Part shown: piece by piece, positions 16,609 through 25,547 of the stretch
Position numbering within the stretch: position 1 is the first letter of the stretch
Layout of the letters: each line of letters begins with the position of its first letter
Source of the DNA: Mycobacteroides immunogenum
Lineage (GTDB): Bacteria > Actinomycetota > Actinomycetes > Mycobacteriales > Mycobacteriaceae
Direction of reading: 5' to 3'
Assembly: GCF_001605725.1 (NCBI RefSeq)
Contig: NZ_CP011530.1
Location: 5,084,001-5,148,000, forward strand
DNA length: 64,000 nt
The notes under the pieces: generated by a model
What the model was told of the DNA's origin: nothing
Databases searched by the model: none
The model's input: the letters and a program-made list of their open reading frames with translations, nothing else
Program-made: the position numbers and the translations under genes

Positions 16609-17757
16609 TTGACCGAGCAGACAGCGACGCACGAGGACGTTGCACGTCCCGCGGAATCTCAACGGGACCCAGAGACCCTGCGTGGTGCGCTCGCCGACTG
16701 GATATCCGGCCAGTTACCGGCCGACGCCGCTCTCAGCGTGGACCATGCCGAGCTGCCGAGCGCCAACGGCATGTCCAGCGAGACGATCCTGGCCGACGCG
16801 CAATGGACCGAGAACGGCAGACGTGAGGCCCACCGCCTGGTCATCAGGACCGCGCCACAGCCCGACTCCAGTCCGGTGTTCCCGACCTATGACATGCGCC
16901 GCCAATTCGACGTCATGGACACCCTCGGCCGGCACTCCTCGGCCGTGGTTCCGCCGGTCCGCTGGTACTGCGACGACACCGCGGTGCTGGGCGGCGAGTT
17001 CTTCGTGATGGACCGGGTAGACGGCGAAGTGCCCCCGGACCGAATGCCGTACACCTTCGGCTCCTGGGTCACCGAGGCCTCCGAGGCCGACCGCCGCAAG
17101 ATGCAGCGGCTCACCGTCGATCAGCTGGCGCGTATCCATGCCGCACCGGTGGAAAACTTCGCGTTTCTCGACGACACCCGTGATGGCGAGACAGGTCTGG
17201 ACGCCCACGTACGCCGCACCCACGAGTTCTACGGATGGGTGCGCGGCGACGGACCCACGATCCCGCTGATCGATCGCGGCTTCGCCTGGCTACAGCAGAA
17301 CTGGCCCAAGGAATCGCTTCGCGCCAAGGACGTTGTCAGCTGGGGTGACTCGCGTCCCGGCAATGTCATCTACCGCGATTTCGAACCGGTGGCGCTACTG
17401 GACTGGGAGATGGCAACCATCGGGCCGCGCGAGCTGGATCTGGGCTGGATCATATTTCTGCACAGGTTCTTCCAGGATTTGGCGGAGGTGGCCACCCTGC
17501 CCGGCTTGCCCGACTTCTGTAAACGCGAGGACATCTCCGCCGAGTACGCCGCCCTTACCGGACACCACGCCGCCGACCTGGATTTCTATACCGCGTATGC
17601 GGCCCTGCAACATGCGGTCATCATGGTACGAATCCAGATGCGCGCCATGGCATTCGGTCAGGCACAGATGCCGGCGGACCCAGACGACCTGATCCTGCAC
17701 CGACATACGCTGGAGAAGATGCTGAACGGGACCTACTGGTCGGGAGTCACGGCATGA
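16609..17757 (+). CDS. APH-family phosphotransferase (ACAD10-N-like)
   Basis: 382 residues of the aminoglycoside-phosphotransferase/choline-kinase fold. The catalytic loop reads VSWGDSRPGNVIY, with Asp and Asn of the Brenner-type motif and Trp where His is usual, and LLDWEMATIGP is the metal-binding DxD-like segment. This subgroup is common in actinobacterial lipid operons and resembles the N-terminal kinase domain of ACAD10, which phosphorylates hydroxy-acyl substrates; antibiotic resistance is not implied. The start is TTG 16609. The stop overlaps the next ATG by four bases, so this is the first of three coupled genes. Confidence 0.78.
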   Translation: MTEQTATHEDVARPAESQRDPETLRGALADWISGQLPADAALSVDHAELPSANGMSSETILADAQWTENGRREAHRLVIRTAPQPDSSPVFPTYDMRRQFDVMDTLGRHSSAVVPPVRWYCDDTAVLGGEFFVMDRVDGEVPPDRMPYTFGSWVTEASEADRRKMQRLTVDQLARIHAAPVENFAFLDDTRDGETGLDAHVRRTHEFYGWVRGDGPTIPLIDRGFAWLQQNWPKESLRAKDVVSWGDSRPGNVIYRDFEPVALLDWEMATIGPRELDLGWIIFLHRFFQDLAEVATLPGLPDFCKREDISAEYAALTGHHAADLDFYTAYAALQHAVIMVRIQMRAMAFGQAQMPADPDDLILHRHTLEKMLNGTYWSGVTA

Positions 17758-18869
17758 GCCTCTCCCCCTTCGACGACTACCCGATCCATCAGATTGCCGA
17801 TGTGGTCCGCCATGTCGGTACCTCAGACCGAAACTTCTATGACCGGTATTACTTTGGCTGCCACGGTGGGCGCGCCGACCTGCCCTATCTGATCACCGGA
17901 CTGGGCGTTTACCCGAATCTGGGCGTCACCGACGCGTTCGCTTCCGTGCGCAACGGCGACGACATCGTGGTGTTCCGCGCCTCGCGCGCGCTGGGCGACG
18001 ACCGCGCCGATCTCAATGTCGGGCCGTATCGCATCGAGGTCATCGAGGGCCTCAAGAAGGTGCGCGTCATCTTAGAGCCCAGCTCCGAATACGATCTCGC
18101 GTTCGATATCACCTACACCGGAGAGATACCGGCGTCACTCGAGCCGGGCCACTACCAGCGCCAGTTGGGTCGGGTCATGTTCGACACCTCCCGATTCGCT
18201 CAAACCGGCACCTGGACAGGTCAATTGACGGTCGACGGCACCACCCACGAGTTGGACGGTGTCAACTGGTCGGGCAACCGGGACCGCTCCTGGGGTATCC
18301 GCCCGGTCGGCGAGGGCGAACCCGCCGGACGGCGTGCCACCCTGGCGGGTGGCTTCTTCTGGCTCTACAACGTGATCTCGTTCCCGGAGTATTCGATCGT
18401 GTTCATCAATCAAGAGGACGAACACGGCAACAAAGTGGTCAGCGGTGCGCGCCGGGTGTGGCGCGATCCGGCGAAGGGTATCGAGGAGCTCGGTCCCATC
18501 ACACACGACATCACGCTGGTGCCGGGCACCCGCGAGGCGCAGTCGGCGGTAATCACGTTGGGCGACATCACCATCAAGGCCGATATCGTGCTGCCGCACT
18601 ACTTCGGCTTCGGCACCGGGTACGGCCTGGATCCGGACTGGCGCCACGGCATGTGGCAGGGCGACCTCGTCGTGCAGGGCAAGCGGTACAAGACCGCCGA
18701 ACTGGACGCCACACTCAAGCTGCTGTGCCCCGTCGACAACGTCGCCACCTTCACGGCGATCGAGAACGGCGAACAGACACACGGCAGTGGACTGTTCGAA
18801 TTCGGCCCCATCGGCCCCCACAAACCCTCCGGCTTCACCGGACTCGTTGATACGTACCAAGGAGCGTAA
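17754..18869 (+). CDS. Conserved hypothetical, AttH/hydratase-like beta-barrel
   Basis: 371 residues, rich in beta structure and without signal or membrane segments. The central motif GVNWSGNRDRSWGIRP resembles the R-D-x-S-W-G segment of double-lipocalin proteins related to carotenoid hydratase/AttH. YLITGLGVYPNLGVTDAF near the N-terminus is also typical of these actinobacterial proteins. I cannot assign a reaction. Its start overlaps the phosphotransferase stop (ATGA at 17754-17757), and its TAA overlaps the aldehyde dehydrogenase ATG at 18869, so the three proteins should be made together and probably handle the same hydrophobic substrate. Confidence 0.6.
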   Translation: MSLSPFDDYPIHQIADVVRHVGTSDRNFYDRYYFGCHGGRADLPYLITGLGVYPNLGVTDAFASVRNGDDIVVFRASRALGDDRADLNVGPYRIEVIEGLKKVRVILEPSSEYDLAFDITYTGEIPASLEPGHYQRQLGRVMFDTSRFAQTGTWTGQLTVDGTTHELDGVNWSGNRDRSWGIRPVGEGEPAGRRATLAGGFFWLYNVISFPEYSIVFINQEDEHGNKVVSGARRVWRDPAKGIEELGPITHDITLVPGTREAQSAVITLGDITIKADIVLPHYFGFGTGYGLDPDWRHGMWQGDLVVQGKRYKTAELDATLKLLCPVDNVATFTAIENGEQTHGSGLFEFGPIGPHKPSGFTGLVDTYQGA

Positions 18870-20326
18870 TGACCGACTACGACAAGCTATTCATCGGTGG
18901 CGTCTGGACCGAACCGGCCACCGACCAGGTGATCGAGGTCATCTCGCCGGCCACCGGACAGAAGGTGGGCCAATGTCCGCTGGCCTCTCCGGCTGACGTC
19001 GAGGCGGCAGTGAGCGCGGCCCGCCTGGCCTTCGACGACGGACCGTGGCCCAAGCTGACCCCGCATGAGCGGCAGGCGGTGCTGCAGAAGGCCGTCGCCG
19101 GCCTAGAAGCCCGCAAGGACGAGATATGCCAGGCCATTGCTGACGAAACCGGCGCTCCTCCCATGGTTATCGAGACGCTGCAGTGGATGGGTGGCTTCGG
19201 CGCCATTCAGTACTACGCCAACGCCGCGGATGCGGTGCAGTGGAAGGAGCTACGCAACGGCGCGTACGGCCAGACACTGGTGACCCGCGAGCCTGCCGGT
19301 GTGGTGGCGGCGATCGCGGCCTGGAATGTGCCGTTGTTCTTGGCACTCAACAAGATCGGCCCCGCGTTCCTGGCCGGCTGCACCGTCGTGCTCAAACCCG
19401 CCGCCGAGACCCCACTGTCGAGTTTCATCCTGGCCGACGTGTTCGCCGAGGCCGGCGTGCCCGAGGGCGTGCTGTCGGTGGTGCCCGGTGGCGCTGAAAC
19501 CGGCCGGGCACTGACCAACAACCCCGGCGTCGACGTGTTCAGCTTCACCGGCAGCACCGCCGTCGGTAAAGAGATCGCCGGGATAGCAGCCAAGAACCTG
19601 AAAAAGGTCACCTTGGAGCTGGGCGGTAAGTCCGCGGCCATCGTGCTGGAAGACGCGGATTTGGCTGCGGCGCTGCCAATGCTGGTGTTCTCGGGACTGA
19701 TGAACGCCGGGCAGGGCTGCGTCAACCAGACCCGGGTACTGGCGCCGCGGTCACGGTACGACGAGGTGGTCGACGGCATCGTCGGCATGGTCTCGCTGAT
19801 GGGCGTCGGGCTGCCCGACGATCCGGCCACCCAGGTCGGTCCGCTGATCACCGAAAAGCAGCGCACCCGGGTCGAGGGCTACATCGCCAAGGGCATCGAG
19901 GAGGGCGCCCGACTGGCCTTCGGCGGCAAGCGCCCCGAGGGCCTCGAGGGCGGATACTTCGTGCAGCCAACGATTTTCGCCGACGTCGACAACTCGATGA
20001 CTATCGCGCAGGAGGAGATCTTCGGCCCGGTCCTCTCGATCATCGCCTACGACTCGGTGGACGAGGCCGTCAAGATCGCCAACGACTCCCACTACGGCCT
20101 GGCCGGCAGCGTGTGGACCACCGATGTACAGAAGGGCCTGGAGGTAGCGGCACAGATCCGCACCGGCACCTACGGCATCAACTGGTACGCCTTTGACCCC
20201 AGTTGCCCGTTCGGCGGTTACAAGCAGTCGGGCATCGGACGTGAGAACGGGCCCGAGGGCATCGAGGAGTACTGCGAGCTCAAGAGCGTACTGCTGCCCA
20301 TGGGTTACACCCTCGAGAGCATCTAG
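18869..20326 (+). CDS. Aldehyde dehydrogenase (Rv0223c-like)
   Basis: 485 residues, full length for the NAD(P)-dependent aldehyde dehydrogenase family. Catalytic residues are present: Asn153 (AWNVP), general base Glu250 (LELGGK) and nucleophile Cys284 (GQGCVNQ). FTGSTAVGKEI at about 226-236 is the cofactor-binding turn. It oxidises an aldehyde to the acid. The ATG at 18869 shares a base with the stop of the previous gene. In M. tuberculosis Rv0223c directly follows Rv0224c; here a kinase-like and a beta-barrel gene are inserted between them. Confidence 0.9.
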   Translation: MTDYDKLFIGGVWTEPATDQVIEVISPATGQKVGQCPLASPADVEAAVSAARLAFDDGPWPKLTPHERQAVLQKAVAGLEARKDEICQAIADETGAPPMVIETLQWMGGFGAIQYYANAADAVQWKELRNGAYGQTLVTREPAGVVAAIAAWNVPLFLALNKIGPAFLAGCTVVLKPAAETPLSSFILADVFAEAGVPEGVLSVVPGGAETGRALTNNPGVDVFSFTGSTAVGKEIAGIAAKNLKKVTLELGGKSAAIVLEDADLAAALPMLVFSGLMNAGQGCVNQTRVLAPRSRYDEVVDGIVGMVSLMGVGLPDDPATQVGPLITEKQRTRVEGYIAKGIEEGARLAFGGKRPEGLEGGYFVQPTIFADVDNSMTIAQEEIFGPVLSIIAYDSVDEAVKIANDSHYGLAGSVWTTDVQKGLEVAAQIRTGTYGINWYAFDPSCPFGGYKQSGIGRENGPEGIEEYCELKSVLLPMGYTLESI

Positions 20327-20327
20327 C

Positions 20328-20389
20328 CGTCGAGTGGGAACCTCACGCGGAAATCTCGCCCGAAAGCCGCGTGAGGTTCCCACTCGACG
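20328..20389. terminator. Perfect 23-bp inverted repeat after the aldehyde dehydrogenase gene
   Basis: Arms at 20328-20350 and 20367-20389 are perfect 23-base reverse complements (core GTCGAGTGGGAACCTCACG) around a 16-base loop. The element starts two bases after the aldehyde dehydrogenase stop and ends 14 bases before the transporter GTG. No T tract follows. It is probably a strong stem terminator; a small mobile palindrome is the alternative. The transporter's ribosome site must lie within or just after the right arm. Confidence 0.6.
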
Positions 20390-20402
20390 TTAAGTTGGCG
20401 CA

Positions 20403-21722
20403 GTGCCTTCCCCCACGACCGGTCTGCGCAAGGTGGTGGCCGCGTCGATGGCGGGCACTGTCGTGGAGTGGTACGAGTTCTTTCTGTACGCCACCGCCGC
20501 GACACTTGTCTTCAACAAGGTCTTCTTCCCCGCCACCGGCAACGACCTCGACAACATCATCAAGGCATTCCTCACCTACGCCGTGGGGTTTGTCGCCCGT
20601 CCCATCGGTGGAATCGTGTTCGGGCACTTCGGGGATCGCTACGGACGCAAGCACCTCCTGCAGATCGCGATCGTGCTGGTCGGCATCGCCACCTTTCTGA
20701 TGGGCTGCCTACCGACCTTCACCCAGGTGGGCTATGCCGCACCGATCCTGCTGGTAATCCTGCGTTTCCTGCAGGGTTTCGCGGTGGGCGGTGAATGGGG
20801 CGGCGCCGTGCTGTTGGTCGCCGAACACTCCCCCGACGCGCAACGCGGATTCTGGACGAGCTGGCCGCAGGCAGCGGTGCCACTGGGCAATCTGCTGGCC
20901 ACCCTGGTGCTACTCACATTGTCATCCACGCTGTCCGACGCGGCGTTCCTCGCCTGGGGCTGGCGGGTCGGCTTCTGGCTCTCAGTCATCATCGTCGCCA
21001 TCGGGTACTACATTCGCACCCGGATATCGGATGCCCCGATCTTCACCGAAGCGCGCAAGGAAATCGAGCAGAACAGGGCCAGTTCCTACGGGGTGGTCGA
21101 GGTGTTCCGCCGGTATCCGCGCGGGGTCTTCACCGCCATGGGCCTGCGGGTGGCCGAGAACATCCTCTATTACATGGTGGTCACCTTCTCCATCACCTAC
21201 CTCAAGACCCAGCTGCACATGGATACTCGACGAATCTTGTTGCTGCTCTTGATTGCTCACGCTGTTCAGGCGGTCGCGCTACCGATCGTGGGCCGGTACA
21301 CCGACATCGTGGGGCGCCGGGTGCCCTACGCGCTGGGGGCACTGCTCGCGGCGGGCTGGGGGTTCATCGCCTTTCCGATGTTCGATACCCGCGACCAGTG
21401 GGTGATCCTGGCCGCCATCGTCATCGGTCTGCTGGTGCACTCGCTGATGTTCGCCGGGCAGCCCGCGATCATGGCCGAGATGTTTCCCACCCGCATGCGT
21501 TACTCCGGGGTGTCGTTGGGCTACCAGGTGACCTCGATCGTCGCCGGATCACTGGCACCGGTCATTGGCACCGCGCTGCTCAGCAGATACCACAGCTGGG
21601 TGCCGGTGGCGATCTATCTGGCGGCCGTCGCCCCTATCACGCTGTTCGCCGTGTGGTCACTGCCAGAGACCAGGGGCAGCTCGCTGCACGCGCTCGATGC
21701 CGCCGACAGGGCGCGCGCTTGA
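20403..21722 (+). CDS. MFS transporter, metabolite:H+ symporter type
   Basis: 439 residues with 12 predicted membrane helices. GTVVEWYEFFLYATAATL in helix 1 and GHFGDRYGRKHLL in the loop between helices 2 and 3 are hallmarks of the MHS branch (shikimate, proline/betaine, dicarboxylate symporters). RFLQGFAVGGEWGGAVLL marks helix 4. It imports a small organic solute with protons; the substrate is not predictable. The start is GTG 20403, directly after a long hairpin, so it may be transcribed separately from the aldehyde dehydrogenase operon. Confidence 0.87.
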   Translation: MPSPTTGLRKVVAASMAGTVVEWYEFFLYATAATLVFNKVFFPATGNDLDNIIKAFLTYAVGFVARPIGGIVFGHFGDRYGRKHLLQIAIVLVGIATFLMGCLPTFTQVGYAAPILLVILRFLQGFAVGGEWGGAVLLVAEHSPDAQRGFWTSWPQAAVPLGNLLATLVLLTLSSTLSDAAFLAWGWRVGFWLSVIIVAIGYYIRTRISDAPIFTEARKEIEQNRASSYGVVEVFRRYPRGVFTAMGLRVAENILYYMVVTFSITYLKTQLHMDTRRILLLLLIAHAVQAVALPIVGRYTDIVGRRVPYALGALLAAGWGFIAFPMFDTRDQWVILAAIVIGLLVHSLMFAGQPAIMAEMFPTRMRYSGVSLGYQVTSIVAGSLAPVIGTALLSRYHSWVPVAIYLAAVAPITLFAVWSLPETRGSSLHALDAADRARA

Positions 21723-21731
21723 CCGCCCTTC

Positions 21732-21786
21732 TGCGATTTCGGTGCATTTTCGTGCGCTCAGCGCACGATTTTGCACCCAAATCGCA
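21732..21786. terminator. Long imperfect hairpin after the MHS transporter gene
   Basis: 27-base arms pair outward from base 21759 with one single mismatch and one run of three T.T mismatches. The apex is CGTGCGCTCAGCGCACG and the base TGCGATTT/AAATCGCA. It begins 10 bases after the transporter stop and ends 14 bases before the mmsB ATG. It is terminator-like without a T tract and may also separate mmsB expression. Confidence 0.5.
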
Positions 21787-21799
21787 CTAGGTTGGTCTG

Positions 21800-22711
21800 A
21801 TGGCGACCTATGGCTGGATCGGTTTGGGGAACATGGGCGGCCCGATGGCCGCCAATCTGGTGGCGGCCGGGCACACGGTGCGCGGTTTCGACCTCTCAGG
21901 CGACGCGCTAGCGGCCGCGGAAGCCAAGGGCGTGACCGCGGTGGAGGAGATCGCCGAAGTGCTGGCCGGGGCCGAAGTCGTCTTCACCATGCTGCCCAAG
22001 GGCGAGCACGTCCGTTCCGTGTTTGAAGGCCCGTACGGAATATGGGAAAACGCCTCCCCGTCAACACTTCTGATCGACAGCTCCACCGTCGACATCGAGA
22101 CTTCGCGATACTGTCACGCCGAATCGACACGCCGCGGATTCCAGTTCGTCGACGCCCCGGTCTCCGGCGGGATCAGCGGCGCGCATGCCGCCACGCTGTG
22201 CTTCATGCTCGGCGGTGGCCTGGAAAGCGTCGGTGCGGCAACCGATTACATCAAGCCAATGGCCGGTCGGGTGATCCACGCGGGTGACGGCGGGGCCGGG
22301 GTCGCGGCCAAGATCTGCAACAACATGATGCTCTTCATCGACATGATGGCCAATTCGGAAGGCTCGCAGCTGGCCGAAAAGCTCGGCCTGGACCCCAAGG
22401 TATTCTGGGAGATCTGCTCGGTGTCGTCGGCCCGGTCCTGGGCCCAGCAGACCTGGTACCCGGTGCCGGACATCATCGAATCCGCTGCCGCCAACCGCAA
22501 CTTCGACGCCACCTTCACCGTCGACCTGGCACATAAGGATGCCCGCCTGGCATTGGCCGCGGGAGAAGCCACGGGCGTGAAACTGCCGGCTGCCACCATG
22601 GTCACCGAACAGTTCCAGCAGCTCATCGACGAAGGACTCGGCGGCAAGGATTGCTCGTTGATCGTCAAATATGCGACACCCGACGGATCCGCCCGCGGCT
22701 ACACGCCCTGA
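21800..22711 (+). CDS. mmsB: 3-hydroxyisobutyrate dehydrogenase-like (MmsB family)
   Basis: 303 residues of the beta-hydroxyacid dehydrogenase family. [13 protein letters not shown] at 8-20 is the Rossmann signature, [11 protein letters not shown] (118-128) binds substrate, and Lys171 with Asn175 (AAKICNNMM) are catalytic. MmsB oxidises 3-hydroxyisobutyrate to methylmalonate semialdehyde in valine breakdown. The usual partner mmsA is not adjacent, although an aldehyde dehydrogenase lies two genes upstream; a related hydroxyacid substrate is possible. No ribosome site is obvious, since a long hairpin precedes the start. Confidence 0.82.
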   Translation: MATYGWIGLGNMGGPMAANLVAAGHTVRGFDLSGDALAAAEAKGVTAVEEIAEVLAGAEVVFTMLPKGEHVRSVFEGPYGIWENASPSTLLIDSSTVDIETSRYCHAESTRRGFQFVDAPVSGGISGAHAATLCFMLGGGLESVGAATDYIKPMAGRVIHAGDGGAGVAAKICNNMMLFIDMMANSEGSQLAEKLGLDPKVFWEICSVSSARSWAQQTWYPVPDIIESAAANRNFDATFTVDLAHKDARLALAAGEATGVKLPAATMVTEQFQQLIDEGLGGKDCSLIVKYATPDGSARGYTP

Positions 22712-22857
22712 CGGGGGAGCTGTTCGTACGCCTGCCGTTCCCCACTGCACCCGGGCACCGTGGTGAGCGCCGGTACTCCCGGTACCGGATCCTGTGACGA
22801 TTCGGCAGCAGCACCAATCCAATAGCGCGAGCGCCGCTCAACCGCAGCGCCCAGGTT

Positions 22858-23826
22858 CTATGGGTTCAGATCCGGCCCATCTCCGTGGAGTTGCCGCAAA
22901 AACCGGTTGTACGAGGCTAATTCGTCTTCCTGACGGGCATCGTCGGCCTCGCGTTCTGCCGTCTCCGCTTGCTCCTCACGTCGCCACCTGACGGCGAAGA
23001 TCAACGTGATGGCGAGCGCTATCGGCTCACCGTACGACCACGCCAGCGCGCCCGCCACCGCCTGGTCCTTCACCGGGTCGACAGCCCACTGCGCGGGTGG
23101 ATTGGCGAAGATACCGATCAGCGGCCTGGGCGCCATCATCAAGACCACGCCGATGAACACGTGTAGCGGCATCTCCACAAAGATGTCGAACATCCGGCCC
23201 AGGTTGGTCTGCCGTATCGGCAAGGGATCGGTCGACAAGATCGGAATCACGAACAGCAGGCCCGTGATGAGAAAGAACACCTCTAACGCGTTGTGGCCCA
23301 ACCATGTCGCGGCAATGGTGTCGAACAGTTGCGAAAGATAGAGGCCGTAGTAACTGAACAAAAACAACGGAATGGTGACGGCCGGATGTAACAGGAGCGC
23401 GCCCGCCCTACCGCGCAGCCCGGCCAATGCGCCGGCCAGTACCCACCGACCCAGACCGCGATGTGGGGTGGACCGCAACAGCAAGCGCCCCGGCGAGCCC
23501 AGCACCAACAGCGGCGGCACCAGGATCGATAGCGTCAATTGCTGAAACATGAACGCGCTGAACAATCGGAATCCGTAACGCTCGATCGAGAGCCCCATGA
23601 CCGCGCCCAAGATCAGACATCCGGACAGAAAACATGCCGTCGACCACCATGGCCAGCTGCGCCCCATCCGGCGCAGCCGCACAACTCCCAGCAGGTACCA
23701 CCCGGCGAGCAGTACCGCGACAACCGGCAGCACCGGGATGGTCGGCGGATCCCACCCCAGCAGTGACCACACGGACGGCGGCTCAGCCGGGATGCTGGTT
23801 AACCGTTGGAGAAACTCTTCGTTCAT
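22858..23826 (-). CDS. Cytochrome c oxidase assembly protein, CtaG-like
   Basis: 322 residues with about seven to eight membrane helices, matching the caa3-type CtaG family. Conserved family elements are visible: ILVPPLLVLGSPGRLLLRS, LGHNALEVFFLITGLLFVIP, and a His in EMPLHVFIGVVLM. It likely helps copper delivery to, or assembly of, cytochrome oxidase. I chose the third of three nearby in-frame ATGs (23826) because CATAAT lies 7 bases upstream, placing the transcription start on the ATG. Starts at 23835 and 23844 are alternatives. The C-terminal tail is charged and cytosolic. Confidence 0.82.
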   Translation of the reverse strand: MNEEFLQRLTSIPAEPPSVWSLLGWDPPTIPVLPVVAVLLAGWYLLGVVRLRRMGRSWPWWSTACFLSGCLILGAVMGLSIERYGFRLFSAFMFQQLTLSILVPPLLVLGSPGRLLLRSTPHRGLGRWVLAGALAGLRGRAGALLLHPAVTIPLFLFSYYGLYLSQLFDTIAATWLGHNALEVFFLITGLLFVIPILSTDPLPIRQTNLGRMFDIFVEMPLHVFIGVVLMMAPRPLIGIFANPPAQWAVDPVKDQAVAGALAWSYGEPIALAITLIFAVRWRREEQAETAEREADDARQEDELASYNRFLRQLHGDGPDLNP

Positions 23827-23833
23827 TAATTGC

Positions 23834-23839
23834 ATTATG
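23834..23839 (-). promoter_or_regulatory. Candidate -10 CATAAT for a leaderless ctaG-like transcript
   Basis: On the minus strand CATAAT is followed by GCAATTA and then the ATG at 23826. The 7-base distance from -10 to ATG is what leaderless mycobacterial genes show, and no Shine-Dalgarno sequence is present for any candidate start. Confidence 0.4.
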
Positions 23840-23980
23840 CGCATATTTGAATGAACGGGCCATCCGGGGTCACCAACCAGGCGTTCACCCGCTATTTGGA
23901 TCGCCGCTAGCCAAAGGGCTCTGCATTGCCGTTTCAGCAACTAGCGTGCGGCACGGGCGGGGCAAACCGGAGGAGGAACC

Positions 23981-24205
23981 ATGGCCGTATCAGTGAATCT
24001 GGAGAAGGCCCTCGACAAGGCCTACGAAAACAAAGACCTCAAGGACGTCCTCGACGCACCGCCCTCGGCCCTCGCCGGTCTGACCGAGAAGCACGATGCC
24101 GCCCTCAAGGAAGCCCTGAACATCTCGACCATCCGCGAACTGGGCACCAACAAGTACATCGCGGTCGCCGCGGCGCTCGCGGCGCTGGAGTCCAAGACGG
24201 GTTAA
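23981..24205 (+). CDS. Small helical conserved hypothetical protein
   Basis: 74 residues, predicted all-helical and soluble, with no signal or membrane segment. It contains LEKALDKAYENKDLKDVLDAPPSALAGL and a C-terminal ALAALESKTG. GGAGGAACC lies just upstream of the ATG, so expression should be strong. I do not recognise a characterised family, although similar short proteins of this ISTIRELGTNKYIA type occur across mycobacteria. A hairpin terminator follows eight bases after the stop. Confidence 0.75.
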   Translation: MAVSVNLEKALDKAYENKDLKDVLDAPPSALAGLTEKHDAALKEALNISTIRELGTNKYIAVAAALAALESKTG

Positions 24206-24212
24206 CGCCGAC

Positions 24213-24242
24213 CGGGAAGGCATCTACGCAGGTGCCTTCCCG
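24213..24242. terminator. Hairpin terminator between convergent genes
   Basis: CGGGAAGGCA at 24213-24222 pairs perfectly with TGCCTTCCCG at 24233-24242 around a 10-base loop. It lies between the stop of the 74-residue protein (24205) and that of the oxidoreductase (24246). There is no T tract. Confidence 0.55.
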
Positions 24243-24245
24243 CCG

Positions 24246-25079
24246 TCAGCCGCGCAGCGCCTCTGCCAGTGGCTCCAGTACTGCCGGGGCGTACGGCGGC
24301 GGCAGGTAGATGATCGCGAGATCGAGACCCTCGGCTCCCAGTGCGGCAGCTTCATCGACCACCTTGGCGTAGTCGCGATCCGCACCGAGACGAATGTGGG
24401 CAGAGAGGGTGATCTCCTGGGGATCGCGCCCGATGTCCGCACAGTGCGCCGCGAGCACATCACGCTTGCGGGCGAATTCCTCGGGCGGTCCGCCGACGAA
24501 GTTCCAGTGCTGGGCGTACTTGGCGGTGATCCGCAGTGTGCGCTTCTCACCACTGCCACCGATGCAGATCGGCGGGTGCGGCTGCTGCGGGCCCTTCGGC
24601 TCGTTGCGGGCGTCTTTGAGCTGGTAAAACTTTCCATCGAAGCTGGTCGTTTCCTGGCTCAGCAGCCCGGTAAGCACCTCGCAGGCCTCTTCGAAACGAT
24701 CAAAACGTTCCTTGATGCTGCCCAGCTCGATGCCGTAGGCGCCCGATTCCTCCTCGTTCCAGCCGGCACCGATACCGAGCTCCAGACGCCCGCCGGAGAC
24801 GATGTCCAGTGCCGAGGCCATATTCGCCAGCACCGCTGGATGCCGGTAGTGGATACCGGTCACCAACACCCCGACACGTAGCCGCTGGGTGGCCTGTGCC
24901 AGCGCTGTCAGGGTTACCCAGCCCTCCAGGCACGGCCCGGTGGAATCCGAGAAGATCGGGTAGAAGTGGTCGAAGGTCCAGCCGGACTCGAAGATCTCAA
25001 TATCGTCGGCCACCTTCCAGATGGCCAGCATGTCGTCCCAGGTGGTGTTCTGCGGGGATGTCTTGAATGCGAAGCGCAT
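24246..25079 (-). CDS. LLM-class F420-dependent oxidoreductase
   Basis: 277 residues in the luciferase-like monooxygenase TIM-barrel family, in the form mycobacteria use with coenzyme F420. Recognisable segments are ATQRLRVGVLVTGIHYRHP (about 81-99), the LELGIGAGWNEEE cofactor loop (about 117-129) and ICIGGSGEKRTLRI (about 185-198). It transfers hydride from F420H2 to, or oxidises, an unknown substrate. It is divergent from a small secreted protein; the 174-base gap between them should contain both promoters. Confidence 0.87.
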   Translation of the reverse strand: MRFAFKTSPQNTTWDDMLAIWKVADDIEIFESGWTFDHFYPIFSDSTGPCLEGWVTLTALAQATQRLRVGVLVTGIHYRHPAVLANMASALDIVSGGRLELGIGAGWNEEESGAYGIELGSIKERFDRFEEACEVLTGLLSQETTSFDGKFYQLKDARNEPKGPQQPHPPICIGGSGEKRTLRITAKYAQHWNFVGGPPEEFARKRDVLAAHCADIGRDPQEITLSAHIRLGADRDYAKVVDEAAALGAEGLDLAIIYLPPPYAPAVLEPLAEALRG

Positions 25080-25253
25080 TACTTCACCCTATGCGCCACA
25101 CACCTGGAGCGTCGACCAGGAAGTTCGGTCCGGCCATGGGGGTCGCCCCCGATGGCAATGGCGGCCAGCATGGATGACAACCCCGGCTCCCGAAGGCGAC
25201 CCTTGACGGTGAGGAATGCTGTGCCGATTCCGGCGTGGACAGGAAGGACGAAC

Positions 25254-25517
25254 ATGCAAAGGCGCTACCTCGTTTCCGGACTGCTGATCAGCGGAGCGGT
25301 GGGCGCATTGGCCACCGCATCGCCCGCCTTCGCGAATGGCGGCGGGCAGAGCTGTGTCACCGTACCCAACGCCAACACCGTCTGCTCATCACCGGGCAAT
25401 GTCCAAATAACCAGTGCCACACCGATATACGATGGACCACAGCCCTCGATCTATCCGCCGTACTACCCCTTCGGAGTCGGTGGATACCTGGGTACGCATG
25501 GACACAGCAGTGAATAG
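25254..25517 (+). CDS. Small secreted protein
   Basis: 87 residues from ATG 25254, selected because AGGAAGGA lies 6 bases upstream. Residues 1-28 are a Sec signal peptide (RRYLVSGLLISGAVGALAT, then SPAFA before NGGG). The mature part of about 60 residues has two Cys (SCVTVPNANTVCSS), suggesting one disulphide, and a Pro/Tyr-rich segment IYPPYYPFGVGGY. Similar short PGNVQI-type exported proteins are widespread in mycobacteria, without known function. The stop codon is inside the left arm of a hairpin. Confidence 0.78.
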   Translation: MQRRYLVSGLLISGAVGALATASPAFANGGGQSCVTVPNANTVCSSPGNVQITSATPIYDGPQPSIYPPYYPFGVGGYLGTHGHSSE

Positions 25518-25540
25518 CACTGCGCGCTAGCGCTATTCAC
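25510..25540. terminator. Hairpin over the stop of the small secreted protein
   Basis: GTGAATAGC at 25510-25518 pairs perfectly with GCTATTCAC at 25532-25540 around a 13-base GC-rich loop. It spans the TAG of the secreted protein and lies just before the convergent response regulator stop (25548). No T tract. Confidence 0.45.
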
Positions 25541-25547
25541 GCTCGAA

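Noticed and set aside
16609..17757. Aminoglycoside resistance gene
   Set aside because: The fold is shared, but the motifs and operon context fit a metabolic APH-like kinase; no resistance is implied.
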